A stretch of 64,000 bases of DNA from CAIZGX01 sp964385405 (GCA_964385405.1 CAYLOT010000010.1:28360-92359); one strand, 5' to 3'; counted from the stretch's first letter, positions 41,060 to 49,978 are shown. Notes: generated from the letters alone by a model not told the origin. Program-made: numbers and translations.

Positions 41060-41067
41060 TACTTTTG
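41060..41067 (+). promoter_or_regulatory. -7 promoter box for argS
   Basis: TACTTTTG, a perfect TAnnTTTG, ending 8 nt before the argS ATG, giving a leader of only a few bases. Confidence 0.5.
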
Positions 41068-41075
41068 TTTTCCGT

Positions 41076-42869
41076 ATGAAAAACGCCGCTACCGCCTATC
41101 AATTGCTTCATTCAGCTTTGAAGAATGTCTTTCAGAATAACTTCCAAATGGAAGTTTCAGACAGTGAAATTCAAATACAAAAAACAAGAAAAGAATTTGA
41201 AGGCGACCTTACCGTTGTGACATTTCCTTGGGTGAAGAAATTGGGTAAATCACCAGAGGCAGTTGGACAAGAAATAGGTGAGGTGCTACAAAAAGAAATC
41301 CCTTCAATCGAAAGATTCAATGTGGTGAAAGGTTTTTTGAACCTTCATTTCAACGATGCTTTTTGGGGAAGTCAATTTCAAAATGTTACACAACTCGATA
41401 ATTTCGGATTAGCTCCAGCGAATTCGAAGCCGAGAGTCATGGTAGAGTATGCTTCACCAAATACCAACAAGCCACTGCACCTTGGGCACTTAAGGAATAT
41501 TTTCTTAGGGTATTCAGTTTCCGAAATTTTCAAGGCGAATGGTCATTCGGTTACGAAAGTACAGGTGATCAACGATAGAGGGATTCACATCTGCAAAAGC
41601 ATGATTGCTTGGTTGGAATCTGGCTTAAATGAAACACCTGAATCATCAGGAATGAAAGGGGATAAGCTAGTTGGAAAGTATTACGTAGAGTACGATAAAA
41701 AATTTAAAAGTCAAGTTGCAGATCTTGTTGCTTCAGGCATGTCGAAGGATGATGCAGAGACGCAAGCGCCAATTGCAATAGGTGCGCGTGAAATGTTGTT
41801 GAAATGGGAAAACAAAGATGCTGATACACTAGCTCTTTGGTCGAAAATGAACGGTTGGGTGTACGACGGTTTTGATGTGACCTACAAGACCATGGGCGTG
41901 GACTTCGATAAGTTATACTACGAAAGTGATACGTATATTTTAGGTAGAGACGAAGTGATGAAAGGATTGGAAAACGGCGTGTTTTTCAAGAAAGAAGATG
42001 GAAGTATTTGGATAGATTTAACGGGTGAGGGATTAGACGAGAAGGTTGTTTTAAGAAAAGACGGAACAGCAATGTACATCACGCAGGACATCGGAACAGC
42101 AATGCTGCGTTTCCGTGATTATCCCGATGCCTCTTCGTTGGTTTATACCGTTGGAAATGAGCAAGACTATCACTTCAAAGTGTTATTTAAGATTTTGAAG
42201 AAGTTAGGACTTCAACAAGCAGAAAAATGTTTCCATCTGAGCTACGGAATGGTAGAGCTTCCGGAGGGTAAAATGAAAAGTCGCGAGGGAACGGTTGTTG
42301 ACGCAGACGATATTATGGCTGAAATGAAGCAGGTGGCGAAAGAAGTGGCCGAGGAGCAAGGCAAGTTAGATGGAATGTCGGATGAGGAGAAAGATCATCT
42401 TCACCACATCATTGGAATGAGTGCGTTGAAATATTTCTTGCTTCGCGTAGACCCAAAGAAGAACATGTTGTTCGATCCGAAGGAAAGTATCGATTTCAAT
42501 GGTAACACAGGTCCGTTCATTCAATACGGATACGTACGCACACAGGCAATTCTAAGAAAGGTCGAAGGAGAATTAAGCGCGTTGAATTATGCAGGCGAAC
42601 TTCACGAAACCGAAAGGCAATTGATTAAGCATTTGCTTGATCTTCCTGCAGCTTTTGACGATGCAACGAATACATACAACCCGTCAGTTCTTGCTGCATA
42701 TGCCTACGATTTAGTTCGCGACTTCAATAGTTTTTATCAGCAATGTGCGATTCTTCGCGAACCAAACAACGACTTAAGAGTTTTTCGTTTAGCACTAGCC
42801 AAGCAAGTTGGTGAAGTAGTGAAAAAAACGATGAATGTACTGGGCATTGAAATGCCCGAAAGAATGTAA
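41076..42869 (+). CDS. argS: Arginyl-tRNA synthetase
   Basis: 597 aa class I synthetase that charges tRNA-Arg. N-terminal Add1 domain (1-115). The HIGH signature is HLGH in NKPLHLGHLRN (about 127-137), with EYASPNTNKP before it. The catalytic fold has YVYDGFDVTY-like motifs and AMYITQDIGTAMLR. A KMKSREG segment stands in the KMSKS position. A C-terminal DALR anticodon-binding domain follows (about 480-597, ending EMPERM). Followed by ribB after 2 nt, so co-transcribed. Confidence 0.97.
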   Translation: MKNAATAYQLLHSALKNVFQNNFQMEVSDSEIQIQKTRKEFEGDLTVVTFPWVKKLGKSPEAVGQEIGEVLQKEIPSIERFNVVKGFLNLHFNDAFWGSQFQNVTQLDNFGLAPANSKPRVMVEYASPNTNKPLHLGHLRNIFLGYSVSEIFKANGHSVTKVQVINDRGIHICKSMIAWLESGLNETPESSGMKGDKLVGKYYVEYDKKFKSQVADLVASGMSKDDAETQAPIAIGAREMLLKWENKDADTLALWSKMNGWVYDGFDVTYKTMGVDFDKLYYESDTYILGRDEVMKGLENGVFFKKEDGSIWIDLTGEGLDEKVVLRKDGTAMYITQDIGTAMLRFRDYPDASSLVYTVGNEQDYHFKVLFKILKKLGLQQAEKCFHLSYGMVELPEGKMKSREGTVVDADDIMAEMKQVAKEVAEEQGKLDGMSDEEKDHLHHIIGMSALKYFLLRVDPKKNMLFDPKESIDFNGNTGPFIQYGYVRTQAILRKVEGELSALNYAGELHETERQLIKHLLDLPAAFDDATNTYNPSVLAAYAYDLVRDFNSFYQQCAILREPNNDLRVFRLALAKQVGEVVKKTMNVLGIEMPERM

Positions 42870-42871
42870 TT

Positions 42872-43924
42872 ATGTCAACAACAGAAGTAAGATTAAATAC
42901 AATTGAAGAGGCGATTACCGATTTCAAGAATGGGAAAGTAGTTATTGTTGTTGATGATGAAAATCGCGAGAACGAAGGTGACTTCATAGCCCCCGCTGAA
43001 ATTGTTACGCCTGAGGTGATTAATTTCATGACGAAATTCGGAAGAGGTCTTATTTGCGTTGCGCTTACGCAAGAGCGATGCGAAGAACTGAATCTTGAAC
43101 TTATGGTCTCAAACAACACCGATCCTCACAAAACAGCATTTACTGTTTCTGTAGACTTGATAGGAAACGGTTGTACAACGGGTATTAGCGCTCACGATCG
43201 TTCAAAGACCATTCAGGCGTTAATAGATCCCAACACGAGACCCGAAGACTTGGGAAGACCGGGTCATATTTTTCCTCTAATTGCAAAGGAAGGCGGTGTT
43301 CTCAGAAGAACGGGTCATACGGAAGCTACCATAGATTTAGCTCGCTTGTGTGGCATGAAACCAGCTGGTGCATTAGTTGAGATTATGAACGACGATGGAA
43401 CTATGGCTCGTCTTCCTCAATTGCTTGAGATTGCCAAAGAGTTAGACTTGAAAATCATTTCAATCGAATCGCTGGTTGCCTATAGACTTCAAAGAGAAAC
43501 ACTCATTGAAGAAACAAGAAGAGAAACAAGAAGTTGGTTGGGTATGGAGGTAGAGATTGTGCATTTTGGAAGTGAATCAAAAACTCGAAATCATGCGGCC
43601 TTGAAGTTTGGAAATTGGAACGAAAACGAGGCGGTGCCTGTTCGTGTGCAGGCCGTTTCTTCATACGGAGATTTTATTGACGTGCTTCTTCAACAGCATA
43701 ATTCGTTGAATCGTACTCTTGACATAATTCAAAAAGAGGGAAGAGGATTGCTTGTTTTGTTGGAAAACGAAAAACGAAATAACGATGAGCGCGATTACGG
43801 AATTGGTGCTCAGATTATTCGGGCATTAGATGTCTCGAAAATGAAATTAATATCATCTTCTCAAGTAAAACGAAGCGCACTGGAAGGATATGGCTTAGAA
43901 ATTTCGGAATACATTACGCTTTAA
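42872..43924 (+). CDS. ribB: 3,4-dihydroxy-2-butanone-4-phosphate synthase with degenerate GTP cyclohydrolase II half
   Basis: 350 aa, riboflavin pathway. Residues 1-205 are an intact RibB domain: DDENRENEGDF (metal and substrate site), ISAHDRSKTI, RRTGHTEATIDLARLCG and EIMNDDGTMAR. It converts ribulose-5-phosphate to the four-carbon unit. The C-terminal half is RibA-like but damaged: the three zinc cysteines are absent, and after KEGRGLLVLLENE the usual catalytic stretch of roughly 35 residues is missing, going straight to DERDYGIGAQII. It should not have GTP cyclohydrolase II activity, so a separate ribA is expected elsewhere. Confidence 0.92.
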   Translation: MSTTEVRLNTIEEAITDFKNGKVVIVVDDENRENEGDFIAPAEIVTPEVINFMTKFGRGLICVALTQERCEELNLELMVSNNTDPHKTAFTVSVDLIGNGCTTGISAHDRSKTIQALIDPNTRPEDLGRPGHIFPLIAKEGGVLRRTGHTEATIDLARLCGMKPAGALVEIMNDDGTMARLPQLLEIAKELDLKIISIESLVAYRLQRETLIEETRRETRSWLGMEVEIVHFGSESKTRNHAALKFGNWNENEAVPVRVQAVSSYGDFIDVLLQQHNSLNRTLDIIQKEGRGLLVLLENEKRNNDERDYGIGAQIIRALDVSKMKLISSSQVKRSALEGYGLEISEYITL

Positions 43925-43934
43925 TATTGATAGT

Positions 43935-44501
43935 ATGATTTTACCAGTTATTGCATACGGAGATCCCGTTCTGAAGAAAAAAGCGGAAGAGATTGATGAG
44001 AATTATCCAAACCTAAAGGAACTCATTGAGAATATGTTCGAAACCATGTACGCTTCCAATGGTGTAGGTATAGCAGCTCCACAAATCGGACGTTCAATAC
44101 GCTTGTTCGTGGTTGATGCTTCTCCAGTAGCTGAAGGTGACGATGGAGATCCAACCTGCGAAGACTTTAAGCGTGTTTTTATTAATCCAATTATTTATGA
44201 AGAGTCAGGAACCGAATGGTCATGCGAAGAAGGTTGTTTGTCAATTCCAAGAATCAGAGAGGAAGTTAAGCGCAAGCCTAAACTGAAAATTGAGTATTAC
44301 GACGAAAACTGGGAGCTATACGAAGAAGAGTTAGAGGGCTTTGCTGCACGTGTGGTTCAGCACGAATACGATCACATCGAAGGAATTCTATTTACCGATA
44401 GAATTAACCCATTACGAAAGCAATTGCTCAAAGGTAAATTGCGCGACATTCAGAAGGGTAATATTCATACAGAATACCGAATGAAATTTTATAAAGGATG
44501 A
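43935..44501 (+). CDS. def: Peptide deformylase
   Basis: 188 aa. Removes the formyl group from the N-terminal Met of new proteins; iron/zinc metallohydrolase. Motif 1 is GVGIAAPQIG, motif 2 EEGCLSIP (Cys ligand) and motif 3 QHEYDHIEG (two His ligands and catalytic Glu). All are intact. It starts 11 nt after ribB and overlaps the next gene by 4 nt. Confidence 0.96.
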   Translation: MILPVIAYGDPVLKKKAEEIDENYPNLKELIENMFETMYASNGVGIAAPQIGRSIRLFVVDASPVAEGDDGDPTCEDFKRVFINPIIYEESGTEWSCEEGCLSIPRIREEVKRKPKLKIEYYDENWELYEEELEGFAARVVQHEYDHIEGILFTDRINPLRKQLLKGKLRDIQKGNIHTEYRMKFYKG

Positions 44502-45049
44502 AAAAAATAGCAGGGGTAATTTTAGTTGCAATACTTTTTGCATCATGCGGAAACCAGACAGCAGAAGCTCCAAAAGAGAAAAAAATAAACGGAGATTCTT
44601 TGTTGAAAGTGGTGAATGATTTTGATGCAAACGTTAAAGCAGGAAATCCAATTGTGAAAATGTCTCGGGAACAACTCAAAGGAGTCGTAAGCGCCTACAA
44701 AGAGTTGGCGTTAATTACCACAGACAGAAACACTCAGGTTATGTATTTTGAAAAAGCAGGTAGCATTAGCGGTGAAGCACATTTCAATGAAGAAGTAAAG
44801 AGCTGTTTCGAAAGTGCATTCGCGTTGGAGAATAATCCTGAGAAATTAGCAGAGCTACATTACACATATGCATTCATCAACGACGCTAAATTGAAGCAAT
44901 TCGATATTGCTCGTCAAGAATATCAGTTGTTAATTACAGATTTTTCTACTTCTTTTTGGGCAGAACAAGCCAAAATGGCTTTGGAGGTTTTAGGAAAAAC
45001 GGATGAAGAAATTTTAGCTGCGTTTAAGGCGAAGAATAACATTCAGTGA
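44498..45049 (+). CDS. Lipoprotein of unknown function, TPR-like
   Basis: 183 aa. Lipoprotein signal MKKIAGVILVAILFASC, then CGNQTAEAP. The mature part is helical, with pairs resembling tetratricopeptide repeats (YFEKAGSISGEAHFNEEVKS, FESAFALENNPEKLAELHYTYA, FDIARQEYQLLITDF, WAEQAKMALEVLG), suggesting a protein-binding role in the periplasm or outer membrane. The adjacent def gene is conserved housekeeping and does not hint at function. Role unknown. Confidence 0.75.
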   Translation: MKKIAGVILVAILFASCGNQTAEAPKEKKINGDSLLKVVNDFDANVKAGNPIVKMSREQLKGVVSAYKELALITTDRNTQVMYFEKAGSISGEAHFNEEVKSCFESAFALENNPEKLAELHYTYAFINDAKLKQFDIARQEYQLLITDFSTSFWAEQAKMALEVLGKTDEEILAAFKAKNNIQ

Positions 45050-45050
45050 T

Positions 45051-45058
45051 TAAATTTG
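45051..45058 (+). promoter_or_regulatory. -7 promoter box directly before the AlkB-like gene
   Basis: TAAATTTG, then AGGT, then ATG at 45063: 4-nt gap, so a leaderless mRNA is predicted. No -33 TTG at 19 nt. Confidence 0.5.
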
Positions 45059-45062
45059 AGGT

Positions 45063-46073
45063 ATGGCGTACCTCAAATATCTTCTTGCTTTTGTGATGCC
45101 CGTGTTGGCATTTGTAGGATTTGAATTGGGAGGACTTTGGTCTTACCTAACCTTGATATTTGCTTTTGGTTTAATACCTTTTCTCGAGTGGCGGTGGGCT
45201 CCCAATCATTCAAATGCACAGGCAGAGCAAGCGAAACAAAAGCCTTGGTTTAGGCTTCTCCTATATCTGACACTTCCTATTCAACTGTTTTTACTTTATT
45301 CTTTTTTTGATGCCCAATTTCAGTCAAAGGAAAATCCGATAACATTCGTAGGTAATTTAACGGCCATGGGTATTATGTGCGGAGTTTTTGGAATAAACGT
45401 AGCGCATGAGTTGGGACATTCCCCAAAAATATTTGATAGGGTTGTGGCAAGAATTCTATTAAGCACATCCTTGTATATGCATTTCTACGTTGAACACAAC
45501 AAGGGACATCACAAGTGGGTTGGCACAGAGAGAGATCCTGCTACGGCGCGAAGAAACGAAACCATCTATAAGTTTTGGTTTAGAGTAATTCCTAGCAGTT
45601 ATTTTTCGGCGTGGGAGATATCTTCGGTCGAATGCAGAAGAAAGAACAGATCTTGGTTTTTTCATGAAACGTTAGGGTACACTTTCGTTCAGATATTAAT
45701 TTGTTTTGGCTTGTATCTGTGGCAGCCATTGGCATTGTTTACATTTTTAATAGTTGCATTGCTTGGGATCCTGCTGCTAGAATTGGTGAACTACATCGAA
45801 CACTACGGATTGACACGTTCAAAGGTGAATGAGAATAGGTTTGAGCAAGTTGCACCGGAGCATTCATGGAATTCAGATCACATTCTCGGAAGGGCAGTAC
45901 TGTTTGAATTGAGCAGACACAGTGACCACCACGCTAATCCAGAACGATCTTATCAGGATTTACGGTCTCTTGAAACATCAAAACAACTGCCTTTCGGATA
46001 TCCGGCAATGATGGTATTGGCCTTGTTTCCAAGGAAATGGTTTCAGATCATGCATCCGCTTTTAAATGATTGA
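45063..46073 (+). CDS. Alkane 1-monooxygenase / membrane di-iron hydroxylase (AlkB-like)
   Basis: 336 aa integral membrane protein with about six helices. The eight-histidine di-iron signature is present: HELGH (about 118-122), HNKGHHKWVGTERDPATARR (about 147-166) and HSDHHANP near 284-291, plus NYIEHYGL. AlkB enzymes hydroxylate the terminal carbon of alkanes or fatty chains using rubredoxin-delivered electrons. No rubredoxin or reductase gene is next to it. The true substrate could be an alkane, a fatty acid or another lipid. Confidence 0.85.
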   Translation: MAYLKYLLAFVMPVLAFVGFELGGLWSYLTLIFAFGLIPFLEWRWAPNHSNAQAEQAKQKPWFRLLLYLTLPIQLFLLYSFFDAQFQSKENPITFVGNLTAMGIMCGVFGINVAHELGHSPKIFDRVVARILLSTSLYMHFYVEHNKGHHKWVGTERDPATARRNETIYKFWFRVIPSSYFSAWEISSVECRRKNRSWFFHETLGYTFVQILICFGLYLWQPLALFTFLIVALLGILLLELVNYIEHYGLTRSKVNENRFEQVAPEHSWNSDHILGRAVLFELSRHSDHHANPERSYQDLRSLETSKQLPFGYPAMMVLALFPRKWFQIMHPLLND

Positions 46074-46094
46074 AAAGAAAAACAAAAAAAAGTC

Positions 46095-46124
46095 TTGTGT
46101 AATAGCAAGTTCTTTTTATTTTTG
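46095..46124 (+). promoter_or_regulatory. Promoter of the tRNA-Gly/tRNA-Leu region
   Basis: TTG (46095-46097), 19-nt spacer, TATTTTTG (46117-46124), 25 nt before tRNA-Gly. Confidence 0.65.
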
Positions 46125-46149
46125 CAATCCAAAAGTTCTTTACAGATAA

Positions 46150-46222
46150 GCGAGAGTAGCTCAGTTGGTAGAGCATAACCTTGCCAAGGTTAGGGTCGCG
46201 AGTTCGAGTCTCGTCTCTCGCT
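46150..46222 (+). tRNA. tRNA-Gly (GCC anticodon)
   Basis: Full cloverleaf: acceptor GCGAGAG/CTCTCGC, D-loop with AGCTCAGTTGGTAGAGC, anticodon stem-loop with TTGCCAA giving GCC, and the T-loop GTTCGAGTC. Discriminator base T; CCA not encoded. Confidence 0.95.
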
Positions 46223-46235
46223 CATAGCAGCAAAG

Positions 46236-46260
46236 AAACCTGATCTAATCAGGTTTTTTT
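46236..46260 (+). terminator. Intrinsic terminator between the tRNAs
   Basis: AAACCTGAT, CTA, ATCAGGTTT plus a T-run. Lies between tRNA-Gly and tRNA-Leu; termination here may be partial if tRNA-Leu shares the upstream promoter. Confidence 0.82.
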
Positions 46261-46270
46261 GTATGTAGTT

Positions 46271-46355
46271 GCCCGGATGGTGGAATCGGTAGACACGCAG
46301 GACTTAAAATCCTGTGGCCATTGCGGTCGTGTGGGTTCAAGTCCCACTCCGGGTA
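46271..46355 (+). tRNA. tRNA-Leu (TAA anticodon)
   Basis: 85 nt with the long variable arm expected for Leu. Acceptor GCCCGGA pairs with TCCGGGT (one G-T pair). Anticodon stem CAGGA/TCCTG with loop CTTAAAA gives TAA. T-loop GGTTCAAGTCCC. No encoded CCA. Confidence 0.95.
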
Positions 46356-46378
46356 CAATTGCGAGTAATCGCACAAAC

Positions 46379-46409
46379 TAAATCCTTGAAGTAATTCAAG
46401 GATTTTTTT
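46379..46409 (+). terminator. Intrinsic terminator after tRNA-Leu
   Basis: AAATCCTTGAA, loop GTAA, TTCAAGGATTT followed by T's. Standard rho-independent form. Confidence 0.85.
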
Positions 46410-46417
46410 ATTTAACG

Positions 46418-47428
46418 ATGGAAGCAACACAAAATCCAATAGGCTTACTTAACGCGCTGCGTGGCGTCGCAGCATGGATGGTTTGTATGTTCCATTCAGC
46501 TTTCATTATTCAGCCATTTTATCCAGAATTCCATCACTTGCTCGATTGGGGACAAGAAGGCGTTTATGTCTTTTTTGTAATCAGCGGTGTTGTTCTTCCA
46601 TGGTCCATGGAACAAGGAAAATACAGCTTCAAGAATCTCGATAAGTTTATGTTGAAACGAATTGTGCGGTTGTATCCGCCTTTCGTAATTTCTGTTCTGG
46701 TTTTCGTAATAGGAATTTGGATTATGAAAGATAATCGCTCGTTCTACGATGTTGAAATAATTCAAAGGTTCGTCGATAGCGTTACTTTTCAGGTTCCTTT
46801 CAAAGAATCAAAATGGGTGATTGAAGTTTACTGGACTTTATTCGTTGAATTTCAGTATTACATATACCTCGCACTCATCTTCCCGTTCCTCGCTAGCAAC
46901 AAGCTTTCAATCCGCCTCATTGCATATTACGGTACATTGGGCTTAACCTTTCTTTCGCACTTCTTTGTTCCAATGCATACGAAGGAAAATGTCTTCTTTC
47001 ACTTGCCTGTTTTTGCTCTTGGATTCTCTTTATTCCTTTACTACAAAAAGAATATATCGAAATTGGAATTTTGGAGTGGCGTAATTGTATCCCTCTCGCT
47101 CGGATTGTTCAATATTTATGATCAATTGCATTTAGGAACGCACATTACCATAGTTGCAGGGCTTACCTTTCTCGCAATTTATTTCATAAAGAAGGGACCA
47201 TCTTGGCTGAACTTCATTGGAGATGTTTCCTATTCTTACTATTTGTTTCACTTATTTTTCGTCTCATTTATTTACGGGAAATTCTATCACGAGGCTCAAG
47301 ATGGAAAGTTGGTTTGGGTAGTTTTTGTCGCCATCCAAGCTTATTCGGTTCTTGGCGCATGGATCATGTTCCATCTCATTGAGAAGCCCTCTTTAGCTTG
47401 GACAAAAAAGATTCGTTATCGCTCCTAG
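46418..47428 (+). CDS. Acyltransferase 3 family membrane protein (OafA/YrhL-like)
   Basis: 336 aa with about ten membrane helices. The N-terminal GLLNALRGVAAWMVCMFHSA holds the conserved Arg and His (H-S-A) of the acyltransferase-3 family. GVYVFFVISGVVLPWSM and RIVRLYPPFVISVLVF are further family landmarks. These proteins O-acetylate (or succinylate) surface sugars or lipids across the inner membrane. No genetic linkage to a glycan cluster here, so the target is unknown. Confidence 0.88.
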   Translation: MEATQNPIGLLNALRGVAAWMVCMFHSAFIIQPFYPEFHHLLDWGQEGVYVFFVISGVVLPWSMEQGKYSFKNLDKFMLKRIVRLYPPFVISVLVFVIGIWIMKDNRSFYDVEIIQRFVDSVTFQVPFKESKWVIEVYWTLFVEFQYYIYLALIFPFLASNKLSIRLIAYYGTLGLTFLSHFFVPMHTKENVFFHLPVFALGFSLFLYYKKNISKLEFWSGVIVSLSLGLFNIYDQLHLGTHITIVAGLTFLAIYFIKKGPSWLNFIGDVSYSYYLFHLFFVSFIYGKFYHEAQDGKLVWVVFVAIQAYSVLGAWIMFHLIEKPSLAWTKKIRYRS

Positions 47429-47461
47429 AAACATTTCGGCAACTGCTTTGTTGTTGCTGCT

Positions 47462-47920
47462 ATGAAAGTATATCGCCTGTCCACAGAAACGTTTATTCCA
47501 GCTTCAATAGAAACCGTTTGGAATTACTTCGCCACACCGATTAATCTGAATGAGATGACTCCTCCAGATATGAGTTTCGAAATTCTAACCGATGTCGAAG
47601 GAGTGAAGATGTACCCAGGCATGATCATTCAATATAAAGTTCGTCCCTTGTTGAATATTCCCATGGGTTGGACTACAGAAATTACACATTGCGAAGAAGG
47701 GAAATTCTTTGTTGACGAACAGAGATTTGGACCCTATGCCTTGTGGCATCATCAGCACCATTTTGAAGCGGTTTCAGGCGGAGTGAAAATGACCGATACG
47801 GTTCATTACGCCATTGGTATGGGAATTTTAGGACGAATCGCTTACACGTTTTATGTGAAGAATAGATTAGCTGGAATATTTTCCTACAGAGAAAAACGCG
47901 TCAAGGAAGTCTTTGGTTAA
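47462..47920 (+). CDS. SRPBCC-family protein (START-like fold)
   Basis: 152 aa, cytoplasmic. The segment FIPASIETVWNYFATPINLNEMTP opens the SRPBCC/polyketide-cyclase-like fold; FGPYALWHHQHHFEA and MTDTVHYAIGMGILG complete it. Such proteins bind hydrophobic ligands; in many genomes this small group sits near photolyase or cyclase genes, but not here. Function unknown. Its stop overlaps the end of the convergent fragment by 4 nt. Confidence 0.8.
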   Translation: MKVYRLSTETFIPASIETVWNYFATPINLNEMTPPDMSFEILTDVEGVKMYPGMIIQYKVRPLLNIPMGWTTEITHCEEGKFFVDEQRFGPYALWHHQHHFEAVSGGVKMTDTVHYAIGMGILGRIAYTFYVKNRLAGIFSYREKRVKEVFG

Positions 47921-48237
47921 TGAGAAACTAGGAGCTTCTTTACTTCCGTATTTTCTTCGGTTTGAATTTCAATTTGAAACAAACCGCTTGAGTACCTTGA
48001 AGTGTTTAACTCAAAGAGAACGGTTTCATTAATAGAAACATTTTCCACCTTCCTTCCACCCAAATCGCAAATGCGAATGCGCTGAATGGCTTTATTTGAA
48101 GAAATTACGCAGTTCGCTTGTGAAGGATTAGGATACACCACTATTCCATCAGTTTCTGAGATCGTTTCACCCGTATTTCTATTGTTGTTTTCGGAGGTAA
48201 ATCCTGAAAGAGGTGCAATGGAAATGGTATAAGTCAC
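47917..48237 (-). pseudogene. Remnant of a T9SS cargo: isolated type A sorting domain
   Basis: About 106 codons from a GTG at 48237, with no signal peptide. Residues ~30-106 form a T9SS type A C-terminal sorting domain: GIVVYPNPSQANCVIS, IRICDLGGRKVENV, YSSGLFQIEIQ and VKKLLV. A sorting domain without a secreted body or signal cannot be exported, so this is most simply the 3' end of a lost gene. The frame stays open upstream through the terminator hairpin, so no real start is obvious. Less likely it is a short functional protein. Confidence 0.6.
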
Positions 48238-48257
48238 GTTATGTTTCAGCCTGAAAA

Positions 48258-48284
48258 TTGAATAGCGCCTTTTGAGCGCTATTC
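48258..48284. terminator. Probable terminator of ettA
   Basis: GAATAGCGC, loop CTTTTGA, GCGCTATTC: a 9-bp hairpin 12 nt past the ettA stop on the minus strand, followed there by AATTTTC. A weak T-run only. Confidence 0.65.
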
Positions 48285-48295
48285 CTTTCAGTTTT

Positions 48296-49978
48296 CTATC
48301 GAGTCAATTTTTTGTATTTGATACGAGTTGGTCCTGTATCACCAAGTCGTTTCTTCTTGTTCTCCTCGTATTCGGAATACGACCCCTCGAAATAATAAAC
48401 TTGTGAATCTCCTTCGAAGGCGAGAATGTGCGTACAAATACGGTCTAAGAACCAACGGTCGTGACTAATAACAACAGCACAACCTGCGAAGTTCTCAATC
48501 CCTTCTTCCAGTGCGCGAAGGGTATTTACGTCAATATCATTGGTTGGCTCATCGAGCAATAGAACATTTGCCTCAGTTTTTAAGGTCATCGCTAGGTGCA
48601 ATCGATTGCGCTCACCGCCAGATAAAACTCCGCATTTCTTTTGCTGATCACTTCCGGCGAAATTGAACTTGCTGCAATAGGCCCGAGAATTGATGGTTTG
48701 TCCGCCTAAGTCAATAACTTCATTTCCGCCACTAATGACTTCGTACACGCTTTTCTCTGGATCAATTTCTTTGTGACGTTGGTCAACGTATCCAATTTTT
48801 ACGGTATCTCCAACTTTAAATGTTCCGCTATCAGGAGTCTCTTCTCCCATGATCATTCGGAACATGGTGGTTTTTCCTGCACCGTTCGGACCAATCACAC
48901 CAACGATTCCAGCAGGAGGGAGTTTGAAAGATAGGTTTTCAATGAGTATACGATCTCCGAATGACTTTGAAATTTCAACGGCTTCAATAACTTCGTTACC
49001 CAAACGAGGACCATTCGGAATTGGAAGCTCTAACTTCGCGTCCTTCTCTCGTTCTCCTTCAGCCATCATCTTGTCGTAGTTCTGAATACGGGCTTTGTTT
49101 TTAGCCTGACGCCCTTTCGGGTTCATGCGCACCCATTCTAACTCTCGCTCTAATATTTTTCTACGTTTGCTTTCTTGCTTTTCCTCTGCAGCCAAACGCT
49201 TCGATTTCTGATCTAACCATTCGGTGTAGTTTCCTTCCCACGGAATACCTTCACCGCGATCCAATTCAAGAATCCATCCTGCAACGTTGTCCAAGAAATA
49301 ACGGTCGTGGGTAACTGCCAATACAGTTCCTGGATATTGTTGAAGGTGTTGTTCTAACCACTCTACGCTTTCAGCATCCAAGTGGTTGGTAGGCTCATCC
49401 AGTAACAACACATCAGGGTTTTGAAGTAACAAGCGACACAAAGCCACACGACGACGTTCACCACCACTCAATTTCTCAATAAGTGAGTCTTCATCTGGAC
49501 AACGAAGCGCGTCCATAGCAATAGACAGTTTCGTGTCTAAATCCCAACCGCCTAATGCTTCAATTTTATCTTGAACAGCAGCTTGGCGATCCATTAAAGC
49601 CTGCATTTTATCAGGGTCGTTTAGGATTTCTTCATCGCCGAACTTCATGTTTATCTCTTCGTATTCTTTCAGCACGTCCGTAATCGGTTTTACACCTTCT
49701 TCAACAATTTCTCGAACTGTTTTAGTATCGTCTAATTGTGGTTCTTGTGGTAGGTAACCAACGGAATATCCTGCAGACCAAACCACATCGCCTTGAAACT
49801 CTTGGTCGAGGTTTGCAATAATCTTCATAACGGTAGACTTTCCCGCACCGTTCAATCCAATGATTCCAATTTTAGCTCCGTAGTAAAACGAGAGATAAAT
49901 GTCCTTTATAATGTGCTTGCCAGTTGGAGTGTACTTGTTCACACCCACCATGGAAAAGATGATTTTTTTGTCGCTCAT
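48296..49978 (-). CDS. ettA: Energy-dependent translational throttle protein EttA (ABC-F)
   Basis: 560 aa, soluble twin ABC ATPase without membrane helices. ABC1 has GLNGAGKST (Walker A) and LSGGERRRVALCRLLLQNPD; the inter-domain arm contains the long PtIM-like helices (WLDQKSKRLAAEEKQESKRR, KARIQNYDKM). ABC2 has GPNGAGKTT, LSGGERNRLHLAMTLK and VLLLDEPTNDIDVNTLRALE. EttA binds the ribosomal E-site and couples translation to ATP/ADP level. Length and the C-terminal IKYKKLTR match this subgroup. Confidence 0.94.
   Translation of the reverse strand: MSDKKIIFSMVGVNKYTPTGKHIIKDIYLSFYYGAKIGIIGLNGAGKSTVMKIIANLDQEFQGDVVWSAGYSVGYLPQEPQLDDTKTVREIVEEGVKPITDVLKEYEEINMKFGDEEILNDPDKMQALMDRQAAVQDKIEALGGWDLDTKLSIAMDALRCPDEDSLIEKLSGGERRRVALCRLLLQNPDVLLLDEPTNHLDAESVEWLEQHLQQYPGTVLAVTHDRYFLDNVAGWILELDRGEGIPWEGNYTEWLDQKSKRLAAEEKQESKRRKILERELEWVRMNPKGRQAKNKARIQNYDKMMAEGEREKDAKLELPIPNGPRLGNEVIEAVEISKSFGDRILIENLSFKLPPAGIVGVIGPNGAGKTTMFRMIMGEETPDSGTFKVGDTVKIGYVDQRHKEIDPEKSVYEVISGGNEVIDLGGQTINSRAYCSKFNFAGSDQQKKCGVLSGGERNRLHLAMTLKTEANVLLLDEPTNDIDVNTLRALEEGIENFAGCAVVISHDRWFLDRICTHILAFEGDSQVYYFEGSYSEYEENKKKRLGDTGPTRIKYKKLTR

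Noticed and set aside
46150..46355. tRNA-associated integrated island
   Set aside because: No repeated tRNA 3' end and no integrase are found next to these tRNAs in the window.
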